In this document: positions 11,526 to 22,800 of the stretch, piece by piece
How the letters are laid out: every line of letters begins with the position of its first letter
How positions within the stretch are numbered: position 1 is the stretch's first letter
Source: Microcebus murinus
Lineage: Eukaryota; Chordata; Mammalia; Primates; Cheirogaleidae
Assembly: GCF_040939455.1 (NCBI RefSeq)
Contig: NC_134108.1
Location: forward strand, 85,170,001 to 85,234,000
Direction: 5' to 3'
Length of the DNA stretch: 64,000 bases
Notes under the pieces: model-generated
Seen by the model: only the letters and a program-made list of their open reading frames with translations
Databases searched by the model: none
Told to the model about the DNA's origin: nothing
Translations under genes and position numbers: made by a program

Positions 11526-14500
11526 GGACTGTCAGACAACTGGACACATCCTGACCATGGTGATCAGTTTGGGAGTGTGGATATGGTTGACATTGGTCTG
11601 GTGATGCTCATCCCAGGACTTGCCTGAGCAGTGGGAGGGGACAATCTTGCTTTCTGCTGGACCTGGAGCTGGGAGGATCTCAGCCTGGGGATTTTGGGGA
11701 CCACATGACCTGGAAAATATCTACCTGCAAGGGAAGGGAAAGATGGCAGATGAGAAAAACCGCCAGCCAGAGTGTCTCTGCAAGAAAGACAGATTTTAGA
11801 AGAAAGTAAAAAAAAAAAAAAAAAAAGGCAGACAAACACAGATCAGATGAGGGTTGTAAGGAACGGTGCCTGACTCCAGGAAAAGAAGTTGCACAGGAAA
11901 ACTGGAAAGAAAAAGGCTCCTGAGGGACTTGGAGACCAGTGAAAAGAGTAGGCAGAACAGTTAAATTTCCACTTCCTTGCACATTGGATTGCTAGTGGGC
12001 TCCTGAGTGGTTGGAGGGACCTGCCAACACCAGCCCAAAGATGGCTGATGCTAGTGAATGGTGAGCCTCTTGTGGACAGGGCACCCGGCTCCCAGCTCCC
12101 TCAGGGCACCTCCCGGCCCACAGACCTGAGCCAATCAGCAGGTGCCATATTGCTTCATTCCTCCCTTACTCTTCCCTACTCATGGCTGCTGAGAGAGACA
12201 ATTTAGTCACCACCTAGAGGCATCTGCAGAAAACGGAACCCATCTTTTTGGAGCCCTACAGTGGACTGAGGGATAATTAGACTGTGAGCTCTCTACCCAT
12301 CAGCCCTCCTAGATGCCACTTGCCTAGTGACTCCAGGAGAGCTGGGCAAATCCCAAAACAGAAATTGATCCAGCTTGGGCACCCTGTAGGTGACTTGAGA
12401 CCAGCATTCCTCTCCCTAGCAGTGTCAGTGATTGATCTCCAGTGCCCTGGGGGCAGATCTACAGACCAAATTTCATACACTCAGGTCTCTATTGCATTGC
12501 CCCAGGGCAGAGAAGGGATATTTGTGAATGAGCCTACTGAGGTGTGTGGGCCTTCAGGGTCAGATCAGCATGCTTGGGGGGCAACCCTTCTCCCACAAGA
12601 GGGCGGTGTGCCCAGCTTAGGCTCCTTTCCTGGGCAGGGCCCTCATAGCTGGCACTACAACCAGGGGAGATGCACTGGCTTGAGGTCCTGCCTACTGGCA
12701 GAGACCTCATGGAATAGGGAGGGTGAAAATGAGAGAGGCCTGCTCCAAACTGCAGGTCTCAGACACTCCCACCCCCACATGAAGACTTTTCTGCTGAGTG
12801 GGGCCATTTAAGCCCCTCCCCAGCAACTTTGTTCAGAAGCAGAGAACAGAACTTTGACCCTTGATAACAGCATTTGTGGAGCTTGAGGGCAGGCTCATCC
12901 AATCCAGCTCCACCCAGACTCACTCACCCACCTGCCCTTACTGAGGTGGAGAACAAGGACATACCCGGAAGTCCCAGGTCCCCACCCACCACCTGAGGCA
13001 CCAGAGTGCCTCTCCAGGGGAACGAGAGCTGGTTACAGGACCCAAAAACAACACTGCAACCTGTTCCTCCCAGCAAGTGCCCCCTACTAACAGGGAGGTC
13101 ATTCTGCATACCCTTTAAGTGCATCTACTAACTCATCATACAGGGCGTGGTTGAATCTCATCCACAAAGACCATCTACTGGCTCAGAGACTAAACAGTGC
13201 ATGTCATTATTCAAACAGAAATCTAAAGGTAACAAGCAACAGCTGCTCCAGATGGGAAGGAATAAAAGAAAGAACTCTGGAAATATGAAGAATTAAATAG
13301 AAAGCACACCATCAAAGGGGAACATCAGCTCTCTAGTAATGGACATCAACCAAATTCAGAACACTAAAATGACAGAAGAAGAATTTCAAACATGGATCAT
13401 AAGAAAACTCGATAGGCAAGAAAAAATGGATAACCAACAAAAAGAAACCACAATCTCAGGTTACAAATCAGTAGAATTTCAATATGCCAATAACAGTCAA
13501 ACTGAAAACCAAATCAAAGACTCAATACTCTTCACAATGGCAACAAAGAAAGTAAAATATCTAGGAACATATTTAACTAAGAAGGTAAAAGACCTCTACA
13601 GGGAGAAATATGAAACACTGAGGAAGGAAATAGCAGAGAACATAAACAGGTGGGAAACAATATCATGCTCAAGGGTCAGCAGAATGAACATTGTTAAACT
13701 GTCTATACTACCCAAAGTGCTCTACAGATTCAATGCAAAACCTATTAAAATACCAACATTGTTTTTCACAGATATAGAAAAAAATATTGTACACTTTGTA
13801 TGGAAACAGAGGAGATCCCATATAGGCAAAGCAATCTTAATCAAAAGAACAAATTGGGAGGCATCAATTTACCAGACTTCAAGCTATACTACAAGGCTAT
13901 AGTAACTCAAGCAGCATTTGACTGGCACAAGAACAAAGATATAGACTAATGGAACAGAACTGAGAAGAACCCAGACATAAAACCATCCTCATCTAGCTAT
14001 TGACAAAGCAGACAAAAGCATACACTGGGGGAAAAAAAATCTTTATTCAATAAATGGTGCTGGTAAAACTGGATAGCCACATGTAGAAGACTGAAAGAGG
14101 ATCTGCACATTTCACCTCTAACAAAAATCAGCTCACAATGGATAACAGACTTAAAAGTAAGGTGAGAAACTATAAGAATTCTAGAAGAAAATGTTGGAAA
14201 AACTCTTATAGACATTGGCCTAGGCAAAGAATTTATTAAGAAGACCCCAAAAGCAATCACAGCAACAACAAAAATGAATAAATAGGATCCTATCAAATTG
14301 AAAAGCTTCTGCACAGCCAAGGAAACTATCATGAGAGCAAATAGACAACCTACAGAATGGAAGAAAATATTTGCATGTTACATATCTTATAAACGGCTGA
14401 TAACTAGAATTTATATAGAACTCAAAAAAATCAGCAAGAAAAATCAAACAGCTCTATCAAAAGTGGGCAAAGGGCAGGAACAGAAACTTTTCAAAAGAAG

Positions 14501-15284
14501 ATAGACTAATGCCTAACAACATATGAAAAAATGCTCAACATCTCTAATAATCAGGGAAATGTAAATCAAAACCACAATGAGATATCACTTATCTCCAGTG
14601 AGAATGGCCTTAATCAAAAAGTCCCCAAACAATAAATGTTGGCATGGATGCGGAGAGATAGGAACACTCACACACTGCTGGTGGGACTGCAAATTAGTAC
14701 AACCTCTGTGGAAAGCAATATGGAGATACCTCAAAGAGATTTAAGTAGAACTACAATTTGATCTAGGAATCCCATAACTAGGCATCTACCCAAAAGAACA
14801 AAAGATATTCTATAAAAAATACATCTGCACTAGAATGTTTATAGCAGCACAATTCACAATTGCAAAGATGTGGAAACAACCCAAGTGCCCATCAATACAT
14901 GAGTAGATTAATAAAATGTGATCTATATATACCATGGAGTTCTACTCAGCTACAAAAAAACAGTGGTGGTCTAGCACTTCTTGTATTATCCTGGATAGCA
15001 CTGGAACTCATTCTACCAAGTGAAGTATCCCAAGAGGGGAAAAACAAGCACTGGATTTACACATCATCAGTTAAGTGCATATATAGTAATAACATTCACT
15101 GGGTGTTGGGGAGATGGGAGGGGTGAGGAGGGGGAAAGGGGATGGGGATATATACACATAATGGGTGCAGTGCACACTGTCTGGGGGATGGGCACACTTG
15201 AAGCTCTGACTTTGGTGGGGCAAGGGCAATATACATAACCTAAACATTTGAACTCTTGTAATATGCTGTAATAAAAAAATTTAA
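11526..15284 (+). mobile_element. L1 with intact 5' end and large internal deletion, sense
   Basis: A 14-base direct repeat with one mismatch (AAATATCAGAAATG at 11512-11525, AAATATCAAAAATG at 15285-15298) bounds the element. 11526 to about 13338 is a GC-richer L1 5' UTR, including an A-run at about 11809-11826. The first ~115 bases of ORF1 follow from 13339. At about 13453-13465 the sequence jumps into ORF2 past the reverse-transcriptase core and then continues through the ORF2 C-terminal region and 3' UTR to an A-rich tail. The missing part (rest of ORF1, endonuclease, most of RT) would be around 3 kb by comparison with full-length L1. Frames downstream of 13902 are broken. It lies in the same orientation as EYS. 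Confidence 0.9.
13339..13902 (+). pseudogene. Chimeric L1 ORF1-ORF2 reading frame (187 codons)
   Basis: The frame opens with an ATG at 13339. About the first 38 residues read as an L1 ORF1p N-terminus (motif MTEEEFQTWIIRKLD). From about residue 40 the same frame reads as ORF2p downstream of the RT catalytic motif, with recognisable YANNSQTENQIKDS, KKVKYLGTYLTKKVKDLY and FVWKQRR landmarks, ending at a TAG at 13900-13902. The fusion is in frame across the deletion junction. It lacks the ORF1p coiled coil and RNA-binding domains and the ORF2p endonuclease and RT active sites. No known function can be assigned. It is a by-product of the internal deletion unless expression is shown. Confidence 0.65.
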
Positions 15285-15298
15285 AAATATCAAAAATG

Positions 15299-17234
15299 AA
15301 AATATAAGTTGCTACAGCCTTCCTAGAGTGGACTTCGATAAAAACTATTAAAATTACAAACTTATTTCCTTTTGATTAAGGCTATCCTGCATGGATTGCT
15401 TCTGAGGCCTTCATTTTAGGGTAGTTTTCTGAGCCTCATCCACATGACATCACCTGAATAAAGTGCAAAAAACCTTCAACACCAATTCCTAGCACTCAGA
15501 CAATGACACAAAGTTGTAACATGTTTGTGTGTGTGTTTTTACATGACTATCAAGATTAAACTGTTTTAAAAACAATCTAAATAGTCTCAAAACATTTTCC
15601 AACTTGGATGTAAACTTGAGTACATGTACTTCCAAAGAGTAAGACTGTTTTGATATTCTCTTTGGATTTTAATAACCATTTTGTTTATCTTAAATTACTA
15701 TATAATAATTAACAGCTTAGGGATTATTTTTATTATTTATTTTTTCCCTAGGCAAAAACTTTGCTATGGCAACCATAATGTACACATAGCCAGATAGTTT
15801 ACAAAGAGTAGGACACATCTAGAGTGGGCAAGACCAAAGGGAAAATTAAAGCTTCCAATTTAACCTCTTGTAACTACAATTTCTAGGACAGCTCTGAATC
15901 CATAACAATACTGTATCAGATTATAGAAATAGAGATTATAGAAAGAGTGAGTTAGAAATATGTTTTATGTGAATTTTTCCACAAACATTGAAATCAGTGG
16001 AAGAAATTACACCTACAACTAGGGTTAAAAGACTGAAATCAAAATATCTTCATAAACCTTTAACCATAAGTTTCGGTTTTTGTGTTCCTGTTTACTTCAT
16101 GTTTTACTTATTCTAATTTACTGACACTTATTTTTTTGTTGTTGTTTAGACATGTCTACATATATACATAATTGGGAAATTTAAAGCTAAACATGTGGGA
16201 ATTTTTGTTTATAAATCAGGAGATTTAGCTATTATCACTAAACCAACAATATTAAATTTACCTTACTTATCAAAAATCATACAAACATAGATCATTTTGA
16301 TTTTTGGTTGGGTTTATAGTTTTGTAGTCTTTGTATGAAGCCCTGATACCTTAAGAACAAAAAAATTTCCAGTAAAACCCAGACAAAAAATGTATGTTAA
16401 TAATTTGAAAACACTTTTATTCTTACTTTTTCAAAAATCCTTTTTTTTTTCTTTTTAACAACCCTGTTTATTTACCAAAGATTACTAAATTCATGTGAAC
16501 CAGAAAAGAATTTGGGTTTGCTTAATTAATTTGTGAGTGCTCCCTTATTTTTTAAGCCATGTCTGGAACCATGTAGGAATAAACATATGTACATACACAA
16601 TGTACATACACAAAGTATATCTAAATATGTATACTCTCATGCACACACACAAAGCTCCAGTAGCTTTTACCTCAGAACTCTAGTCATGAGATATTAATAG
16701 TAATACAGACTCACTAGTTTACAAAGGACAGCTGGACCCAAATTTTCTTCTGACAAAACTGGAACTTGTTTACATGGCTAAACTTTAGTTGCCCTGATAG
16801 GTAGTAACCTAATTATGCCTATGAAGCAAAGTTTTGAGTAGTTTTCACAGCAGTTTGATTTTAAAAACCTCTTTTATTCCCTTTAGCTTAAAAATGAGTT
16901 TTTGATGTTTACATTTTAGCTAGAGCTGGCTGCAAGATCTCCAAGTAGCCTTTAATTAGTAATGCCATAAACATTGAGTTTACCTCAACATCATAGAAAA
17001 AGTTAGCAGGTTCAGACTAGGCAGAAAAAGAAAATGGAGAGACAGCTCAGAATAAACCAGGCCCATCAAACAACAGCAGGAGGTCTGGGTCTCAGGAGGA
17101 CTTAAAAATTCTGTACAAGGACAAGCTCAGAGTCAGGGGCTCAAGGGGGCCATACTCGTACCTAATGCTGAGTTCGGGCAAACTTCTTTGGGAGGTCTTG
17201 AGTCTTCTCTGAGCCTCACATCTGTACACCATCT
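15299..17234. other. Unassigned intronic sequence
   Basis: No gene is seen. The last ~150 bases (about 17085-17234), less AT-rich than the rest, may belong to the retroviral element whose LTR starts at 17235, either as extended U5 or internal leader. The remainder shows nothing recognisable. Confidence 0.45.
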
Positions 17235-17841
17235 TGTCAACAGAAAAGACCCAAACTCTGTAAAATAATTTAAAGAGGTCTATTCTGAGCTGAATATGTG
17301 TGAGCGTGGCCTGGAGAACCACGCCCAAAAAGCTTTGAGTAAGTAGATTCCCTGTGGCTGGGTTACAGTTCAGTTTTATGCATTTCAGGGGACAGGAATT
17401 AGATGTAAAGTCAGAAATCAATACATGGAAGGTGTGCATTGGTTTGACCCAAAAAGGTAGGACATCTGGAAGTGGAGGATTACAGATTATAGGTGGGTTT
17501 AAAGATTCTATGATTTGTAATTGGTTAAAGAAACAAGGCTTTGTCTAAATGTTTTAAGATAGGTAAGTTTATTGCTCATGGACAAGTCACTGAACACATA
17601 CTAAAATTCTGTTAAGTAAATTGAGGACCTGCAGGTGTGGTTTAAGCCTTGTCTTGCATAACCTGAGGCCTGTTAACAAGTTATAAAGGATATCACCAAG
17701 AATGGAAGCGGGTATGACAAGGCGTATCTGATCTCTCTTCTCATGGCCAGCAACGCAGCTTTCGTGTATTTCTGGCATCCTCTTGGCCAAGAGGGGGTCC
17801 ATTCAGTAAGCTGGGGGGCTTGAGATTTTATTTAGTTCACA
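17235..17841 (-). mobile_element. Endogenous retroviral LTR (ERV1-like), antisense
   Basis: On the minus strand the block starts TGTGAACTAAATAAAATC and ends TCTGTTGACA, giving the TG...CA ends of an LTR. It contains a TATA-like GCATAAAACTG element (complement at about 17374-17384). The R/U5 stretch, CTCTTTAAATTATTTTACAG, is one I associate with primate ERV1 LTRs. The expected AATAAA near it reads AATAGA. No matching 4-base duplication flanks these exact ends, so it may be a fragment or may continue into internal sequence on its low-coordinate side. Confidence 0.6.
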
Positions 17842-19727
17842 GAAGAATTTTTTTTGTCTTTCTTTTTTATTCTAATGGAATTACAATGACTAAAACTGAT
17901 ATAGTTGAGGTACACAGCTACTTAATAATTTTGGCATTATAAGCAGGATACCATGTAATTTACCACCCAAACCAGAACACTTTTGAAAGTGAAAGAGCAT
18001 TATTAATAATCAATCTACACAAATATGGCTAAAAAGCCCTGGCACCGGCAAACTTTTATGCCATGTAACAGTTGTTTTGAATTTACCTAGGTATTTTGGG
18101 GGAGGGGGGTGGAGAAGTGGAAGAGGTAGTGAAGGGAAGTAACAGTGTTCTATAACTTTATTTCAAGTAACTCTGTGGTGAGAGTGTTTGAGAAAGGAGG
18201 TAACAGTTACTTGCCCAGTAAGAAATACATTTAATTCTCTTCTGTAAAATAGATGTACAACTGAGAATTTTACAGAGGAAGAAACCAGGGCACACAGAGA
18301 CTTATTTACCAAGCAAATTAGAGAAGAATTAAGAGCAAGATTCTCTCTCCCAATGTCAGAGCTTTGAATACATCAAAGCATCCAGTATACTTATTACCAC
18401 CATTAACAATTTCACTGATCCTTGGCAAATTGCATTAAATGGCTAAGTTTTTCACAACTACATGAAGAAAAATTTGAACTAATTGACTTTTATCATTTTT
18501 ACTGGCTTCAAACACTTGCCATCTTACAGAGTTATGAGTGTAAAGACTTTGGTTCAGAAGGTTAATTTTTATTAATAATAACAAGCAAAGTGATTTGACA
18601 TTGCTCTTCTCAACTCATTGACATGTTTATATGATTATGTTAAGTGCCCTTTGAATACTTGGTAAAGAACTTGAAAATCACAATACTTTACTTTGGTCCT
18701 AACATTATCACTATGATTTACATTTATGGTTTTTTCACCTCATGCTTTTGTTTTCAATTTATGCATGTATATACAATATCAAAAGAAATACATATTGGTA
18801 TATTATATAATGTGTCATTATATTAAAATGACATCTCATAATGTACATCACATAAGCTAATGCCTAGATATAGAGAAGACCTAAGAATATTTGTTCAGCA
18901 TATAATAATTTTATAAATAAATGAGGTACTAAAATGATGTGTGTGTGTCTGTGTATGTAATGAAGAAAGAAGATAAAAACCCATGTCTCTCTAACTCCAG
19001 AAAAATATTTTTACTTTGTTGATAGATAGCCTGGCTCACAGTATTAAACCTGAAAATATTTCAAATACATTAACAAAAATACTATCTTTCACAATTTTCT
19101 TCAGTTATAGAAAACTATTAATATATCAAAAATTACTAGAAAATATATTGAATAATAGAAATTCCTGTGGGAATTAATTTTGTATGTATGCTATTAAAGC
19201 AAAGTTTCACCAAGATTTGCAAATTTATTAAAATCTATATAACAAAATTAAAATAATTCATGAATTGCAGTCATGTGTTCAAGTGTATAGATATCTAAAA
19301 TTCAAAATATTATAGCTCTTATAAAATATCTAAGGAGTCCTTGGCATTGCCTTTCAGCTACACTTTGGATAAATTGCCATGAGTGACAAATTGAGTTTGA
19401 ATTATCTATTATATATATAATATATGCATACACACACGCATACCCTGTCATTTAACTTAGGCAGACTTCATGATATTATCGTAGCTGACATACAATTAAA
19501 TGGCAGAACATGTATTTGAGCCTAGATCTATTTGGCACCATAATTACTTTCACTCATCATTCTGTACAATAAGCAAAATTAAGTTTTGCCAAGAATAGAC
19601 ACTTTCTATGAGGATATTTTAAAAATGCACCCACAACTGTCTTCATTAAATAATTCTTCATGTGTATTTAAATAAATTTGTGACTTAAATTTTTAAATAT
19701 GTCAAAGTAATATATATGGCTAATAGG
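17842..19727. other. EYS: Intron sequence immediately upstream of the EYS exon
   Basis: AT-rich with no named repeat. A short GT-rich stretch is at about 18938-18958. Nothing suggests another exon. Confidence 0.5.
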
Positions 19728-19752
19728 GTTTTTCCTTTTTTGTGTGTTTCAG
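19728..19752 (+). other. EYS: 3' splice site of the EYS exon
   Basis: A pyrimidine-rich tract (TTTTTCCTTTTTTGTGTGTTT) runs into CAG at 19750-19752, directly before the first exon base at 19753. This is a strong-looking acceptor. Confidence 0.85.
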
Positions 19753-20009
19753 ATGCAGCTGTTCCCTTGGTTATATCGGCACATTCTGTATTGTCAATCT
19801 TGAATATTGCTTAGGAAACCAGAGTACATCAGTGCATGCCCTCTGCCTGGCCCATTTGCACAATTGTAACTGTAGCTATCTGCAAAGACATGAAAGAAAC
19901 ATCTGTGAAATCGAAATTGAAGATTGTAAATCTGTGCCCTGCAAAAATGAAGCAACCAATATACATTTAAGTGGATATTTTTTCTGCAAGTGTGTCCCAG
20001 GATTTACAG
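19753..20009 (+). CDS. EYS: EYS internal exon (EGF-like repeats), probably exon 12
   Basis: EYS (eyes shut homolog, spacemaker) is a large secreted EGF/laminin-G protein needed for photoreceptor maintenance. Mutations in it cause recessive retinitis pigmentosa in humans. This 257-nt exon starts with the third base of a codon and ends with the first base of one. It encodes about 85 residues. It begins with the end of one EGF-like repeat (CSCSLGYIGTFC). Next is a Cys-rich EGF-like unit containing CLGNQSTSVHALC and NCNCSYLQRHERNIC. Last is the first part of a third repeat (DCKSVPCKN ... CKCVPGFTG), completed by the next exon. There is no stop or frameshift. The length and phases equal what I remember for human exon 12 (c.1767-2023), which I could not check. 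The sequence reads straight out of a good acceptor; the donor is GC instead of GT. No other EYS exon is visible in the window. Confidence 0.88.
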
Positions 20010-20015
20010 GCAAGT
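20010..20015 (+). other. EYS: Non-canonical GC 5' splice site of the EYS exon
   Basis: The exon/intron boundary reads CAG|GCAAGT. All positions except +2 fit the U1 consensus, which is typical of functional GC-AG introns. The boundary is placed here because it gives the exon length and phase expected for this EYS exon and the only in-frame stop lies 6 codons further on, in the intron. Confidence 0.7.
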
Positions 20016-21179
20016 TTTTCCTGAGAAATTAAATTCTCCACTGGATAATATTGTTAATACATTTATTTGACGTATCTCAAATGTGTCTAATGATTATTAT
20101 CGTAACCTGCTTTCTCATTTGGTGAAGTAAAAAATGCCTTCAGTTGAATAATAGGATTGCTCCTTTGGGCAATTTAATCTCTGACTACACAACATTGCTT
20201 ATGTAAATGAGGCTAATAAGGCCAGGCTGAAGCATTGGGAATATGATAGTATATGTCAAAGATCTGAAGAGAAAAACAGGCAGCCGTAACCTCCCAATAA
20301 TTCTGCCTAAACAGCTTCAGTACTGCACTTCAACTTTCTGTTTGGCTGTGTAAGCACAGTGAGTGGCTTTTTTTTTTTTTTTTTTTTTTTTTTTAGTATA
20401 AGAATAAACCTTTGACTTTGGTATTGTCTAGGTCATTTTGATACCCTGTAATAAGATTTGAAAAATAAAGCCACAAACCTACTTTATCCTGCGAAAAGTC
20501 ATAGAGGAAAAGATTCACAGTGTAGAATAAAGCAGCTTTCAACACTTAGTATTAGAAATTAAGCATTCAAATTTATTTTACTTTAGGTTTTATGCTTGGT
20601 GTTACATTGAAATGATTATTTATAATAATTTCAAAACTTCATTATTATCATTGCCTTATATAATAAAAAGCAGTATAGTGGCTGTACAGGAAGAAAATAA
20701 TATTGTCACTTATAAATCACACTTAAATAAAATAATTTTTAAAAGTTTTATCCAGTTTGATATTCCATTATATTAACCAGACCCAATTCTGAAAGTTATT
20801 TGGATTTCCATCTTAAAATGAAAAATATTTTTCCTATTTAGCATTTAATGTAAAATGCTGGAAGTTTTGGAAGCAATTTAAAAAGATAAGTTCCAAAAAC
20901 GGAAATGGTGATATCATTGGAATAAATGTATGGCCACATAGATTAGCTTTTTTAAAGGCAGAAATACATTTGAGTGCAAAAATTCTGGTAAGCTTGCTAA
21001 AATGTTGGTACCATTACTTCACATTCAAATATGTTCTAAGTAAAAATAAAATAGCATAAAACACGCCAGTATTTTTTAAATAAGTGTCTTAGAAAATATA
21101 TTTATATAACTATTTTAATAAGAGAATATCTTCCAAAAATCAGTAAATATATAGTTAAGCATCAATTATACACAAAATA
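20016..21179. other. EYS: Intron downstream of the EYS exon
   Basis: No gene or named transposon. An uninterrupted run of 27 T residues lies at 20368-20394 without Alu or L1 sequence beside it. Confidence 0.55.
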
Positions 21180-21187
21180 GAATAAAG

Positions 21188-21640
21188 CTGTGCCAACCTT
21201 TTTGGCACCAAGGACTAGTTTCATGGAAGACAATTTTTCCATGGACTGGGATGGTTTGGGGATGATTCAAGGGCATTACATTTATTGTACAGTGAAACCT
21301 CTCTGCTAATGATAGTCTGTATTTGCAGCCACTCCCCAGCGCTAGCATCCCTGCCTCAGCTCCACCTCACATCATCAGGCATTAGAGTCCCATAAGGCAT
21401 GCATTACCAAGATCCCTCACACGTGCAGTTTACAGTAGGGTTCAAACTCTATAAGAATCCAATGCTGCTGCTGATCTGACAGGAGATGGAGCTTATGTGG
21501 TGATGCAAGGACTTGGGAGCAGCTGTAAATACAGATGAAGCTTCACTCCTTCTCCCACTGCTCAGCTCCTGCTGTGCAGCCCAGTTTCTAATAGGCTAGG
21601 GACCCGTACAGGTTCACAGCCCAGGGGTTGGGGATCATGG
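21188..21640. mobile_element. MER1-type non-autonomous hAT transposon
   Basis: The two ends are inverted copies of a CCAACCTTTTTGGCACC / GGGGTTGGGGATC type terminus, and the interior contains landmarks I associate with MER1 (AGTTTCATGGAAGACAATTT, GATCTGACAGGAGATGGAGC, CTGCTGTGCAGCCCAGTTTC). A perfect 8-base duplication, GAATAAAG, flanks it at 21180-21187 and 21641-21648, as expected of hAT elements. It has no coding capacity. Confidence 0.85.
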
Positions 21641-21648
21641 GAATAAAG

Positions 21649-22634
21649 AATGAATTTTACTCTTCATAATAACGTTACTAATAAAAAATAGCACTTGATA
21701 TTTGATGCATAGTCTGTTTGCATGGATATATGCATATGTGTATTTGTGCACATAATCAATGAACAGTCTATCATGTTATATATCAATTATATGTTAGTTG
21801 ACTAATTATATATTAGTATACATATATCAATTGTATATTAGTTGATTAGTTGATTTTTAATATGTATTTTATATATATATATATACTATTCATATTGTTA
21901 TGCCACATATATACATAATACCATTGGTACATAGTATAAAATTGATATGAGCCATTTCCCCAGCTGCAGATTAAAAATAGGATTATTTTTCCTTTATTTT
22001 TCAAATTAAACCCAGCATAAGCCTCCAGAGCCCATGTTATCATCAAGGCCTATATCTTCTATAGGTACTTTTTCTTTCCAGTGAATTGTAAAAAATATAT
22101 ATATATATTGTGGGTTTCCACAAAATGGTTCAAAATGTTCAGTCCTATTTTTAAACCTCTCACACCATGATATGTAAAAGGACTGATCTGTCTAAATTTT
22201 TCAAGGTATGTGAATTTAATCCCACTGAAAGCAGAAAATTTTAGAAGCAGTTTAAAATCGATGCCCCTCTTCCTCTCTGCTTCCTCCTTCCTCCTTCCTT
22301 CCCTATATCTCGTTCCTTCCCTCTATCAGTTTTATCTCCCTCATCTGGAGTATTCTCTGACTGCCCCCTTTCTACCTGGTTTCTCTCCTCTTCATATAAT
22401 CCTTTCCTGCCCTTTCCCCTTTCCATTTGATTTCTCCCTGCCCTCTTTTTCCCTCCTCTATCTACATACTCAGGTGTTTTTCTACAGAAATGTGTTAACG
22501 TGTTTTAAAAGAATTTTACCATGCCTTTCATATCAGGTGCAATCACCTTTTTCTCTAATCCTCATCACCTTTTGGGGGAATTTTAGCATGATCATAAAAT
22601 TTCCAGATTAAATATTAGTCTCTGAATCTCCAGA
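21649..22634. other. AT-rich intron with simple repeats
   Basis: Contains a short imperfect duplication of TATCAATT..TTAGTTGA sequence at about 21780-21853, (TA)n at about 21867-21885, (AT)n at about 22094-22108, and the pyrimidine-rich tract listed separately. No gene. Confidence 0.55.
22262..22460. repeat. Pyrimidine-rich low-complexity tract
   Basis: Dominated by CTTCCT, TCCTTCC and CCCTTTCC motifs on the + strand. It creates the serine/proline/leucine-rich + frame at 22210-22611, which I do not regard as a gene. Confidence 0.75.
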
Positions 22635-22800
22635 ACAGTGGATCACCAACTTCATGAGAATCACCTGGAGATCTTGTTATAAACCAGGTTGTTGGCCCCA
22701 CCTCCAGAGTCTCCTGTTCAATAGCTCCAGGGTCTGGTAGGTCTGGGGTGAGGCTTATGCTGCTGGTCTGTGAACCACAATGAGCAAAACTGTTCTAAAC
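22635..22800 (+). mobile_element. MER5-type hAT transposon relic
   Basis: Contains AGAATCACCTGGAGATCTTGTTA, GGCCCCACCTCCAGAG and GTCTGGTAGGTCTGGGGTGAGGC in an order resembling MER5A/B copies, with eroded CAGTGG..ACTG ends. Heavily diverged and rearranged; no flanking duplication identified. Confidence 0.6.

Noticed and set aside
11564..11982. Minus-strand frames in the L1 5' UTR, considered as an ORF0-like gene
   Set aside because: No resemblance to primate ORF0 that I can defend, and translation runs through a poly(A)/poly(T) run.
12284..12811. 175-codon + frame
   Set aside because: It opens with GTG, has no ATG until near its end, and lies wholly within an L1 5' UTR, where GC-rich sequence leaves long chance frames.
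17090..17234. Possible retroviral leader or primer-binding site next to the LTR at 17235
   Set aside because: No convincing tRNA-complementary 18-mer at the LTR edge, so I did not extend the element.
20368..20394. T27 run considered as the tail of an antisense SINE or processed pseudogene
   Set aside because: No SINE, L1 or gene-like sequence adjoins it and no flanking duplication was found.
22210..22611. 133-codon + frame with hydrophobic/serine-rich translation
   Set aside because: It coincides with a pyrimidine-rich low-complexity tract; no domain or start context.
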